Shown piece after piece: positions 48,850-60,045 of a stretch of DNA of 64,000 nt. Position 1 is the first letter of the stretch, and every line of letters begins with the position of its first letter. A program made the position numbers and the translations under genes. Source of the stretch: Scytalidium lignicola (Eukaryota; Ascomycota; Leotiomycetes); assembly GCA_002812745.2 (NCBI GenBank), contig NCSJ02000090.1:1-64000 (forward strand). Reading direction: 5' to 3'. Under the pieces are notes generated by a model. The model was given only the letters and a program-made list of their open reading frames with translations, was not told where the DNA came from and did no database searches.

Positions 48850-50287
48850 GGGGTATTCCTCGAGGCAAAGGCAGGGCCTCCAGAAAAAGGAAAATGCAAC
48901 TTATAGCTATAGGCGGGATAAGACAGGGGAGGTGTGCATTTCTGGAACTTGGAGCTTGGAGCTCGAGACTTGGCATATGTAAATTTATATCATGACCCAA
49001 ACAAAAAAAGCGCGCGACTTTTGCCAATCCTTCTTCTCTAAATCGAGAAAAGCTTAACCCCACCCCCTGCATTCACCGTAACCTTCTTTGCCCTTTTACT
49101 CTTAAAAGGATCGATAATTAAGCCATCACATCACTCACAAAAACATCTTACGACACTTTTGAGATAACCACGACTCAACCCATTGGTCTTTTCCCCCCGC
49201 AAAACCATCCACGAAAATAAATGCCTCGATCAAGCCAGAAGAAAAANGTGGCAAAAGCACACCGCACCGCATCGCACCGCGTGAGTAGAAGGAAGACATG
49301 GGAAATGAAAGTGGTCTGTCAATCGATCGGCAAGGCAAAGCAAAGCAAAGCGAAGGAGGGAGGGGGGGGTGCGAGTGACCCCGTTCGCAAAAGGCAGAAA
49401 CTGGGCCCAGAACCAATGTCGAGACAGACCCTTATCAGTTGGCTGACCGTCGTGTGTGGAGGAAAGTTTAGCACGGGGTTCGGGTTCCTGCCAAGGGGGG
49501 GAGAGGGAAGAGAAAGAAAGAACGATCTTGGGGGTGTTCAAACCAAGCTTTGCGGGGGAGACGCGCCAATGCAGTGCGGTGGAGTCGATAAGGGCGTGCG
49601 GAAAAGCTTGTTACTGACTGCGACTGCAATTGCACGGGTACTTGTACTGTAACTAATATTTATTTTATTATTATTGATTGCGTAACGGGGGTTTAACTCT
49701 GATGGCTGCAGTAAATGTTAATCGTTCGGGGTCTAGAATTGAGTCTTGGGGGATTTGCGGTGAATAATTGACTTCGTACAATTTTTTNAACATTTGCATA
49801 ATATTAATACCAGAGATACAATATTTTTNAAAAGAATTTTAAAAAATGAAGATATAGTCTCTCCACACTTGTTCAATATTTTCCATGAAGATGTCACAGC
49901 TGTGCTTCTTGCATACTTCTAGGAACTAAACACAGGAGAGATTGGAGTTTTAATTGAATTTTCTACTTGTTTTCTAGCTGAGCCGACCAGAACCCCCAGA
50001 TCGTCTGCATGGTTACCCCAGAAGAGCGGAAAACACCAAATCCCCGAAACCCCCCCCCTCTCTCTAGCATACTCCCGCTCACGTGTGAACAATAAAGCCC
50101 AAGGAACATGGGTAAAAAGAGAGACAACCCCGCAACGCATTTCCTATTCTGCATTCTTGAAAGTACCCCCGTACCGCTCATATAACAAAAAAAAAANGGA
50201 AAACTTTATACCTTTTTTTNCTACGGCTCTTATATATGTCATGATACCAAGTTAACTGCCGTGAAAGATATTCATGCCCTTCCATAC
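48850..50287. other. intergenic: promoter of the DUF3602 gene and 3' region of the methyltransferase
   Basis: No supported gene; short frames at 49135-49652 overlap on both strands and contain N. Several homopolymers carry N characters. The region between 48,990 and 49,660 is G/C- and purine-rich, typical of a promoter and 5' leader. Confidence 0.4.
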
Positions 50288-53200
50288 TCACCAGTCATCG
50301 TTATCAGATGTCAGATCGATGTAGTCGTAAGGATCTATCTGCTTCGAGGTGATTGTTTCAATAGAATTATTATCCGAGTCAGAGCTGATATCAATGATCT
50401 CCCGAGGTTCTGAAAGCCTCTCATCTGAATTAAGGGGAATGATGACTTCCGATTGCATAGACGAAACCGAATGTCTGGCTTTCTTCAATCCCTGCACATC
50501 GTCCGCAGAAGCTATTTCCTCCTGTCCTCTCCGCCTTTTATTCCCCGCCAACACTGAGTTTATTGTCGATACTGCTTCCATCTGAGAAGCTTCGGGGGAT
50601 GAGATCGAGACATTGTCCATTGTCTCCACAATACTGGAGGAATCTACTACACTTTCACTTGAATCTGAAGCATCATGGAGGTATGCAAAACGTGTTGCAA
50701 GCCCTAGAGCCAATGCAACCTGTCGAGCAACAGCGTTTCCTATCAACTCCATCTTCTGAGCGGGTTTACCAACTAGCACCTCGTCATCCGGAAACCCCTG
50801 GGCTCTTCTTGCCTCCTGAATTGTGATATATCGCAGTTGGTCCCAGTGGAGACATGAGCCCACTCGGGCGTCTTCCATATTCAATTGTACTACAACGGTT
50901 GAAAAGATCTTTTTCGGATGGACTCTGCCCCAAGCCCTGGAGCCTTTCCTGACATTTTCCCTAACTGATCCATGCTTGGTATGGGAACTAGGAAAGAGGT
51001 CTCTCTCTTCCTCCGTCATCACGCCATCTCCATTATCCCAAGCAGTCCCAAACGACATGCCTCGAGGCTGAGTTGGGATAGCATTTATTTGTACATATTC
51101 ACGCTCCGTCAAACTTTTGGCCATTACATGGTCCGGGAATGGAGTACAATGACGTGGATGACCATCGCCAATATCTGGAAGGTCAGCTGTAGCAAATCCG
51201 GCGCTTGTGAATTTAAAAGGGGTCACAATATTGCGACGATGTCCGAACGGCTGTCCGTTGGCTATGACTCCTACTGCCCGCCTTGTAGTATTAGGTGGAT
51301 GTGAGTGTGACAAGGCCGGGTAATCTAATGGATGCAGTCCAGGAGCGGCGAACGAGACAAAAATTCTGGAACGCGATTGAGGACTCCCACAGCTCCAAGC
51401 GTCCAAAACAAAGACCTGAAGTTGGTACCCTAAGCCAACGATAGCGCAGATAAGTTGAGAAAGTACATCCTCGTCGCGTCGGTAGAGTTTATTTGCCATG
51501 TTGAGTACATTCTCAATCAACCCATATTTCGGCCTATAGAAGTCAATATGGGCAGCTACTGAAGCGATGAGAGATTGATCCTTGAGGCCTTTTTCATTGC
51601 TTCTATGCGTATTAAGCAAGCTAAAACCTTTGCAAGGGCTGCCAGCTGTCATGTGGTCAATGTCTCCAGGCTGAGGGATTACCTTCGAGTTTATGCCATG
51701 TCCCTGGATGGCATGGGCGAGAAGGTCATCCATTGATCCTAAAAACATCTTCGTTTCCGATGGATGGGGATCATTGATGATATATGTATGAGATGCAACG
51801 CTTGAGTTGTCACACGCATACTTATTGATGACTGCCCCGCCTTCTGCAACTCCTCGTCCGAAGTTACCTGAGCCATGACACAAATCCAGTCCTCGCATTG
51901 GTGCCCGCTCCAAGCTAGCTTGCGGATCGAAACCCTGAATGAGGCTTTGAGGCTGATCGTTGTGGATTGGTTGCAGTTCGGTTACTCCACTAGACTTATC
52001 AAGTCTAGTGGATATGTAGAACATATTTCCAGTCCCGTCCCTGTTGTAAGGGACTGGTATAAAGCCATTTCTAACGATATCTTCTGCATAAAAACGAATA
52101 TGGCACTTTCCTTTCACCCTACCTACAGAGAGCCTCTCAATCTGATCGCTGTATACTAACTCGTTAGGACGCGAGGAACTATTCGGTTCTACTTCAACTC
52201 TGCGTAGAAGTCGTCTCAAAATCACAATTCGAGAGTCCAAGGCTTGCTGTTCATATCCCACCACCTCATAGGCTTCTAGACGAATTGAGTCCCTTGGCTT
52301 GGCTAATACGGGTTGTCCGACCTTATATGTCTCGATTGTATGCGTATTATTTGAGCGGTGTTGACAAACTTTATGTCTGTCTGTCAGGGTTTCAAACTTC
52401 TCACCCTCGATATAAGCTTGCCTGATAAACAGAAGTTCATTCGACGTAGAAACATGAAAATCCACACTTTCTACTCGAAGGACTTCGTCTTGCGGAATCG
52501 GGCCAGTCTCACAGGTGCAATGGTCGCTGAAGAATAGCTCATTTGGGAATGGATACTTCATCCGTGCACAGGAAGTATCAGATGGCCTGTATAACCAGAT
52601 GCCATCAAAGGAACACTTCCCATCAGGACCTTTGCAGATGCCTTGCACATACATATACCAGCATTTGTCCGGTTCTTTCCAATTTGAAGGTTCATCTTTC
52701 CACAATGAATCTTCTCCATCGGTGATAACGGCTAGGATATCACCAATTTTGATGTGCTTGATCTGTTTGTCTGTCAAAATATTTGGGGCATCTTCCCGTG
52801 ACTTCCGTTTCAAATTCGACGATGTAGATTGAAGTGGAATATCGATAAAGTTTCGTTCCTCCAGGTTTTTTTCCCATCGGCGTTTCACAGATTGGCGCAT
52901 TGAGAGGGGTTTCAGATGACCGCCGAAAGGTAAATGACTAAAACAATCATACACATACTGTGTCACCGTTGTTTTGGTTGTACTAGTCTTCTTTTCCGGA
53001 ATTGCAGTCATGTGAAGCAGTTCGGCGAAGACTGGTTGCGATTTGAATCTCCTTTTGTCGATTCTGATAGCTTCCTTGGATAGGAAGCTGATATTTGTGG
53101 CAACTGCAGTTCTGAAATCATTTCTGCCATATCTCTGAAACCAGGTATTGAACTCTTCGGAGTTTCCATGTGTTTCTGTCAGCCAACGCGAGAAGTCAAC

Positions 53201-53897
53201 GCGAAAGGAATTAGTAGAAATGGGAGCCGGTGTGCTTTGACCGAAATCTATAAAATGTTTCGTCAGATCAGCAAGCCATAGAAACCCTTCGTAATATCGC
53301 TTGTACTCCTTCGCAGGAGATTTGAGTTTGTATAAGATTTTTGGATTTGATTTAGCACTGAAGACGGACTGTATTGATATTTCCCCATTAACAGAGTGAT
53401 GTTTTGGGCCATAGTTCCCAATATAGCAGTTTCCAAAGGGTACTGCTTTAACGTGGTAACTACTGTCATCTTTCTTCAAAACTCCGTCAAATAAGAGTGT
53501 ATCATGGCCCTTCTTGGTCGACAAATTCTGTAATCCGCTAAACTCGAATGGATGACGGGCATCGTCAGGTAAATATATGACAAAATCTGTCAATTCGATT
53601 TCTGGAGACGACAAATTATCCCGTCCATTTACAGGGGATCTAATATGATTTGCACCCTGCAGCAACTGCTTCAAAGCAGTTTTCTCATTGTATGTGGAAA
53701 ATGCATACACGAAGTCGTTTGACCTGGATCTGGGCGTGGTAAAGTATGTTGAACTTGGGCATGGAACTGAATATTCTTCATCAGAATCTTCCTCATACGG
53801 TAATGGAAGATCATAATCGTCGTCTGCTCAGTATCAGTATAGAGTAACATCGCTATGATGGATTTGGTATCGTACCAGAGTCAGAACCTGGAGTCAT
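50288..53897 (-). CDS. dim-2: DIM-2-type C5 cytosine DNA methyltransferase, two exons
   Basis: A 22-base first exon (53897-53876, encoding MTPGSDS) is joined over a 52-base intron (GTACGA...AGCAG) to one long exon (53823-50288); the product has 1185 residues. A BAH-like region (about 365-470; IKIGDILAVITDGEDSLWKD, CWYMYVQGI) precedes the catalytic domain. Motif I is LDLCHGSGNFGRG (about 653), motif IV with the catalytic cysteine GSPCKGFS (about 740), motif VI LIENV (about 778), motif VIII SPQSRSRIF, motif X ELIGNAVARQVA. The length, BAH part and sequence blocks such as FGRGVAEGGAV fit the fungal DIM-2 branch and not the shorter RID. In Neurospora DIM-2 does all cytosine methylation, directed to RIPed DNA by HP1 and H3K9me3. 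All catalytic motifs are present, so activity is likely. The C-terminal tail is acidic and low-complexity. It is divergent from the NYN gene. Confidence 0.88.
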
Positions 53898-54989
53898 GCT
53901 TCAAAGACCAATTGTTTTACCGCAAGCTTAGTAGAGCTAATACACGTCTTTTATTGTGAAGATTGATTAGTTCCCTTATAAGATTGTGTATATAGCCGTA
54001 TAGACTGTGTTGATAAAAAAAANTGATAGTAGAATTGTAAAAGCCATACCAAGCATTCAAACTAAATGTTTGCTTTGCTAGGATCAAAGGTGAAAGACAG
54101 TGCTGGGTGGTAGGTCAATAGATAAAGGTTGGGGTTTAAAAGTGAACTGACAATGGCCGTGACTTGAAAATGAATATGTAATAGCCAAAATCGCATTATA
54201 CTTATGAAAGAGGGATGAGAAAAATAGTTGCAATTATTCGATAGCTACTCAGTACCACAAGAATAATGCTGCAAAATATGCAGCCAAGTTTATTACACTA
54301 GAATCCAGACATTCTAGCACTGCAGAATGAGAGAGGCTACTGATAGCTAGGAGACGAACTCTATTGGTAAAACTTATACCAAATAGGTAATAAAGCAGAA
54401 ACGCGTAAATGTAGGGAGAATGTTGAATCTCCTCAATAATTGAAATTAAGAAACTCCTAGTTTGATGTCCTAATTACTGCCAGCTAGTGAAGAACCGGGC
54501 TTAACTGTCTGGAAGTGCATGAGCTCCTGGTATTACACTTGAGATGGCTATTTTCTAGAAGCCGTGCAAGTCATCACTAATGAATCTTGCAGCAAACATC
54601 AACCCTTGCATCCAAATAACTAGAGGGGAAGCCAAAGTGGGATCTCGATGTATGTTTAGCAGCAATCTTATTTATCCAGTTGACAACCTCAGAGACGGAG
54701 TGGCGCAGTGGGAGCAGCAATTATGAGCCCGAGGCGAATGCGGGCTAGCGCCGAGTTACTCACATCTCCAATCGTCATCTCTCCGAGTCGACCTCAGCAA
54801 CATTGTAGTCTTTCGTGTTTTATCAACTATGACTCTGCATATAATATGCAGGCAATCCTTCCTATTGTAAGTAGACTATGATAGAAATTATCGCAATAAT
54901 CTAACCACAATAGACAACAAATTACTTGACAGCTCTAAGACACAGCTTGCGCCCCACTTGCAAGCTGAGTCGTACAATCTTCGTAATAT
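53898..54989. other. divergent promoter region
   Basis: 1.1 kb between the methyltransferase (leftward) and the NYN gene (rightward). A tRNA-like A-box sequence at about 54696-54712 was seen but the rest of a tRNA is missing. No gene. Confidence 0.45.
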
Positions 54990-56606
54990 ATGAACCCAGA
55001 AACTGGACCCAAACCTTGGGACTTTACCGCGGTCTATGACCTACTTCACGCGCTCTCACCACCAAGAGACTTAATACAAAATGATCTACAAGAGGAGTCT
55101 TCGATCTTTATTTCTCCTTTTGTCGATGATGGCGATAAGAAACCCGTCGCATTGGGTGACTTTAGCAGATTATGGACACATTTAGGCAGACCACTAGATC
55201 CCTTACCTTCAAAATCAGATAGTGACTCTTCTGGGTCTTCTTCTTCTCTTTCTGAGCAATCGATTTTCACTTTATCACCTGTAGATGATACCGAGCCATC
55301 CGATGATTGTTCCAATAAGCCGAAGGAGGTTAGGTGGAAGGATGATATAGATGGGACAGGAGTAGCAGAATTAAGAAAGAACGGTGCCGGGACCCCAGTT
55401 GCGGTAGATTTGGAGACGATATCGCCGTTGAATAAAGGCAGACAGCGCTCTTCCTCGAGACGTTTAGGTGTCGATAGCCTTGTCTGCGCTTCTGTCCCCG
55501 AGTCCCACACCCTCCAGGCTCCATCTCTATCGCATCCAACTAATCGTCCTTCCGCTCACAATGGTGCAGGGCTAGACTCTAAACGAGAGGTTGAGTTTCA
55601 ATATCACACACCTCAGCGACAAATACTCCATTCTCGAGAATTAGTTGGAATGATCTCAGCTCAAAACACCCCCACACCGAGCATTAATTCGAGATATCTC
55701 TCCTCTATTCTATCAAACACATACCAATCACAAAATACACCTCCTCAAATCCCGCTCTCTCCAGCAGTTAACTTATGGGCCAACATCATAGAACCTTTCG
55801 AGAGACTTACGCCAACCGAAAAGAGAAAAAGACTTATTAATAAATTAAGGGTAATTTATGGTTCTTTTGAAATCCCTTCATCTCTAGTACTGTCTCAACC
55901 AGATTCTTCTATTTATTTTGCAGGCCCTCAAGCAATACCTGAAGGAATCCATGTTTTTGTTGATTGTTCCAATATTGTCATTGGATTTTACAACTCGCTC
56001 AGGAAAGCGAGAGGTCTCCATCCTCAGGCATATATCAAAAATGCCCTCTTGTCATGGAGTTCATTGGCGCTTGTGCTAGAAAGAGGTCGCTCAGTCGCTC
56101 GCCGAGTGTTAGTGGGATCGACTAGCAAAGATGTCAAACTACCCCAGTATCTAGCGGAGGCAGAGAAGCTGGGCTATGAACTCAATATTCTTGAAAGGGT
56201 GTTGAAACATAAGAACTTGACACCAAAGAAAGGAAGATCGAACGGGAATGGTTATGCTACCTCTGGTCATTCCAGCGGCTCCGAAGCGCCGTACATGTCC
56301 ACTAAGGTGATGTCAGAGCAGGGTGTCGACGAAATTTTACACATGAAACTATTGGAAAGTATCGTTGACACCGAAAAGCCATCCACCATTGTATTGGCTA
56401 GCGGGGATGCGGCAGAGGCCGAGTACTCGGGTGGATTTTTGAAAAACGTTCAGAGAGCGCTACTCAAGGGATGGAAGGTTGAAATCGTTGCTTGGAGTGA
56501 TGGGTTAAGCCAGACATACAAGCTTCTAGATCTATCACGGAAATGGCATGGACAATTTACAATTGTCGAGTTGGATGGATTTTCCGAAGACATCTTGGCG
56601 CTATAA
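54990..56606 (+). CDS. NYN/PIN-like domain protein
   Basis: A single exon of 538 residues starting with ATG. Residues 1-300 are mostly disordered and Ser-rich (SDSDSSGSSSSLSEQS) with one helical stretch, NLWANIIEPFERLTPTEKRK. A C-terminal NYN (LabA/PIN-like nuclease) domain covers about 315-535: HVFVDCSNIVIGF with the first acidic residue at Asp325, a middle RRVLVGSTSK, and STIVLASGDAAEAEYSGGF with the second acid site (SGD, 471-473) and EIVAWSDGLS. Such domains cut or bind RNA; the substrate of the fungal proteins is unknown. A basic insertion KKGRSNGNG lies between the motifs. Confidence 0.82.
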   Translation: MNPETGPKPWDFTAVYDLLHALSPPRDLIQNDLQEESSIFISPFVDDGDKKPVALGDFSRLWTHLGRPLDPLPSKSDSDSSGSSSSLSEQSIFTLSPVDDTEPSDDCSNKPKEVRWKDDIDGTGVAELRKNGAGTPVAVDLETISPLNKGRQRSSSRRLGVDSLVCASVPESHTLQAPSLSHPTNRPSAHNGAGLDSKREVEFQYHTPQRQILHSRELVGMISAQNTPTPSINSRYLSSILSNTYQSQNTPPQIPLSPAVNLWANIIEPFERLTPTEKRKRLINKLRVIYGSFEIPSSLVLSQPDSSIYFAGPQAIPEGIHVFVDCSNIVIGFYNSLRKARGLHPQAYIKNALLSWSSLALVLERGRSVARRVLVGSTSKDVKLPQYLAEAEKLGYELNILERVLKHKNLTPKKGRSNGNGYATSGHSSGSEAPYMSTKVMSEQGVDEILHMKLLESIVDTEKPSTIVLASGDAAEAEYSGGFLKNVQRALLKGWKVEIVAWSDGLSQTYKLLDLSRKWHGQFTIVELDGFSEDILAL

Positions 56607-59600
56607 TAACTTCCTATCTGGAACTACGGGTAGTGTAGCTTCTTTTTGACATGACTTCATGATTTATGAATACTATGGTATGGTTCAGGATTGGGTGGTG
56701 TAGCATTCTGTGGACTGGGCATTGAATGGCGTTATGGAAGGAACATGGCATGGCAGGACATGATTAGGTGATCGGGACTAAGATATTTTACAGTATCTTG
56801 ATGAGGCGTATATATCTCACCTCTAATTGACTAATCATTAATGTTAGTTTTCTGTGCCTGTTACTAAATCCATGTGATGTTTTGACTCTGCACTTAAATA
56901 TAAAAAAGGGGGAGGTTATGGCGCAAAGTTCTTTGAGCATGCTATTGGATAGTACAGTATATAAGTTAACGGAGTTATATTAAGCCATATAAGTTCGCTG
57001 CCATACAGACTCAGGCCATCAAGGCAAATCTTCGATGGGATCAGAGCCACTGAAGAGGCTGGAGGCTAGAACCAGAGCGCCGTATCAGTTGGGTATGAAA
57101 CGCAAGAGGTATGTGCGTCAGCAATCAACGCCACTGACGACGATCTGATGTTCCAATTCCCCAAGATTTGCCGGTACACAATAGCAAGTCCATGGAACTA
57201 TTGAATTTCATCTGAATCCCATTAATTATCCATCTTGGAATAATATATGCCCCCCCGGCTCAGAAATGTGGTATCAGGGTGAAACCAGATTGCGAAACAT
57301 TATGATGAAATGTGTAAATGAAGGTGTATACAATGGGCTGAGACCTTAATTATACAGTATTACCGTAGGTATTGTTTGTTGGGACCTTGGGATACAGTAC
57401 CCGGCACTAAAGGAACGGGCCATAATCAGACTGAAGGTACCCGTACACGGAGTACACGTTCAGTACAAAGTAGTCGGGCCCCAAGCAAAGACAGGTAACA
57501 AACAAGAACGGAACAAAGCTTTAGTTGGATGTACACCTGATGACCGTGCGGTTGCTTATAAGGGGTCCCAAATATAGCTACAGCCAAAATGAGCCCTCAA
57601 ATCTACGCCTACTTGCATGTGGCTCATCCACCCCCTCAGGCCCCTTTTCGCAGTAGTACAAAGTACTGTATGTCATCAAATCAGAGCGCTTGGTGCCCGG
57701 TGCGCGATAGTACTGTATCTTGTCTGGGGGATGCAGATGTAGAGGAAGTGCGTTGAAGTGCGTGTTCCCCTTTCTCCATTGCTGACAATTGTTGCAATTG
57801 GTATTTTTGTTTTTGCTTCAAGAAAAAGTTGAAGATACAGTACAAAGGTTTTGCCATTTCACTATTACTGCAAATAGGTAGCCGTCGCACGGTCGCCAAG
57901 TCTTGTCGTCGTCCAGTGAGGGTGGCCAACCATCAACCATGCGGCCGCCATGATCGACTCACTCACTCTCGCAAACGTGACATAGCGGGCGCCATCGCTC
58001 CAGCAGATCCCCTCTCTCCCTCTCCCAGCCCGTGCCAGGTACCTGTTTCCCAGACTTCGCTCGGACGGAAACGGTCGGCGGCACAGCAAGCACAGGAACC
58101 CTTCAACTTTTTGATATCATTTTCCACCCCTGGCGAAATGGTATGCTGACCCCAAAACTTTCTGTTATTTGGGTTGCTGTTTGATATCGGGCAAGCGGAG
58201 GAGTTGCTGTGCTGGGCCACGAATGGGTGGAGACCCGAGGAGACTACTGTACTCCGTATTTTCCGCTAGTCAGGTACGAGCGGGCGTTGCTTTTGGGGTC
58301 TTGTCTTGTTTTTTTTTTGGAGGCNTTTTTCTTCTTTTGGGGGGGTCATGAGGGAGGAGCAGCCGTCGGTTAGCGAAGGGTGTGGACGTAAGGATGGTAA
58401 GGATGTTGAGGGAGATGTAAGGTACAGGCACGCAATCCATCGCCCTCCAGGGTCAGAATGAAGTCAGGCCCTCGTTACACCAAGGCAACATGCTACGGAC
58501 TTGGAATCGTTTGCGATCCCTACCATCCTCGCTTCTCCCGGCGCACTCGGAGGTAATTAGTGGAGATACCGGTACTGTAAAACTCGAGATGTGATACTCC
58601 GTCCGTTCAATGTGGTTTTGGGGATTATTTCTTTCACGACCAACATCCGCACTTGGTGCCAAAGAATGGTCGTTCTAGTTGCGCTCGTCCACGTGGCCAT
58701 GGAAAAACGAGAGTCAATGAAGTTCCTGTCCACCCGCGGGGACCGTGCGCTTTTAGTCCTGTATCCAGCACTTGGTTGGCGTGGTTGGCAGGTTTGGTTG
58801 GTAACATAACTTATCTGAAGTTGTGAATTCTTATGAACGATCGATTTCCTGGAATACTCTCGACTTGGGGTTGCACTTTTGCGTGCCAAGGAGAACACTC
58901 ACTCACACACCCTTCCCCCACCTACAATACAGTAGTTCAATAGCTCTTATTGTACTTCGACACCCGGTAGAGAATCAATCGTAATGGATGCATCCCAAAC
59001 CGAATGAATACCGGTAATAATTCGAGCATATTCATCCATCTCAAACAACCGATCATTTTAAGAGAGGCCTGGATCAAAATCAGCTGACGGACAGAAGAGA
59101 TGCTGGAGATCTGAGCACCATCGAATCTAATTACCGTACAGTACAGTACCGTACCGTACAAGGCGTCCCGGTTTTGGCTGGTGATCGTACCGTAGTCGCC
59201 GCCTCCTCCAACTGTAATAACCCTCTTTTGTTCTGTTAATGCTGTGCGATTACTTATCCCTGCTGTTTCGAAGCTCCCATCAACGGCCCCTGGAAACGCT
59301 AGGCCGCCTTGCGACTCCAGTCGTCCCCTCACCGAGCGCAAACAACTTCGTTCCAATTCCCCATCTCTATTGTATTATTCCCTCCTGTCGCATTCTATTC
59401 AACTCTTATCGTCAACCGCTGTCGCCTGCCGTCGCTGTTTTCCAGTATCCGATATCCCATTGCATACTTACCGATCTGCCTTCCCCCCCCCTTACAATTC
59501 GCTTTCCGACAATTCGTCCATCCCGCGTGTGCTATCTATCAGGCCGGCGTTCATGAATAGGAGTGCCAACATTGCGACAATCGTGACCTCACGCTTCCCG

Positions 59601-60045
59601 AAAATCCGACCACTCCTAGACGCCCACCGATTGAGATTGAAGAATTAGAGAGAGAGAGAGCCACACGGCTCGCCGATCACGAGCTGGGTCGAGGACCGAG
59701 TGGTTGGTGGTTGGTATCCAGTCCCTGACGGCAGTACCAAGGTTCAAACCTAGGAATTCCCTGCTCTGCAACTTCACAACCACCGCATTCCGTCTCTTCT
59801 TACGATAAACCTCAACCTTCCAGAAACGATTGAAGAATCATACGATAATACATATAATTAATCCACTCGCACGTGTCACCGCAACCGTTCTATATCTGGG
59901 GTCTTTGTTTGGAGGTACATGATTGCTTTGTTATTATACCCACGTCACGAATTACACGGCTTAATTTACGTTCTCGATAAAGGGGAGGAATCGAGGAATT
60001 GAGGAATTTCAAAGCTGACGGCTGTCTCGTCCGGCCAGGGCAGCA
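56607..60045. other. 3.4-kb intergenic and 5' leader region of the RasGAP gene
   Basis: Frames in this stretch (57681-58149, 58453-58898, 58937-59648) overlap on both strands and have no recognisable domain. The sequence is pyrimidine- and C-rich from about 59250 to the ATG at 60046, as in a long fungal 5' leader. A cluster of GTAC-containing repeats (GTACAGTACAGTACCGTACC) lies at about 59134-59160, with single GTACAGTAC-like copies at 57440 and 57655. No RNA gene was recognised. Confidence 0.45.

Noticed and set aside
49135..49652. Overlapping frames of about 100-140 codons
   Set aside because: They occur on both strands over the same purine-rich promoter-like DNA, with N characters inside; no domain.
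54693..54790. tRNA-like A-box (GGCGCAGTGGGAGC), resembling initiator tRNA-Met
   Set aside because: No B box (GTTCGA-type) and no convincing acceptor or T arm follow; only the A-box similarity remains.
59239..59648. Frames of 83-134 codons before the RasGAP gene
   Set aside because: Pyrimidine-rich leader composition explains their Ser/Pro/Leu content; three frames are open at once.
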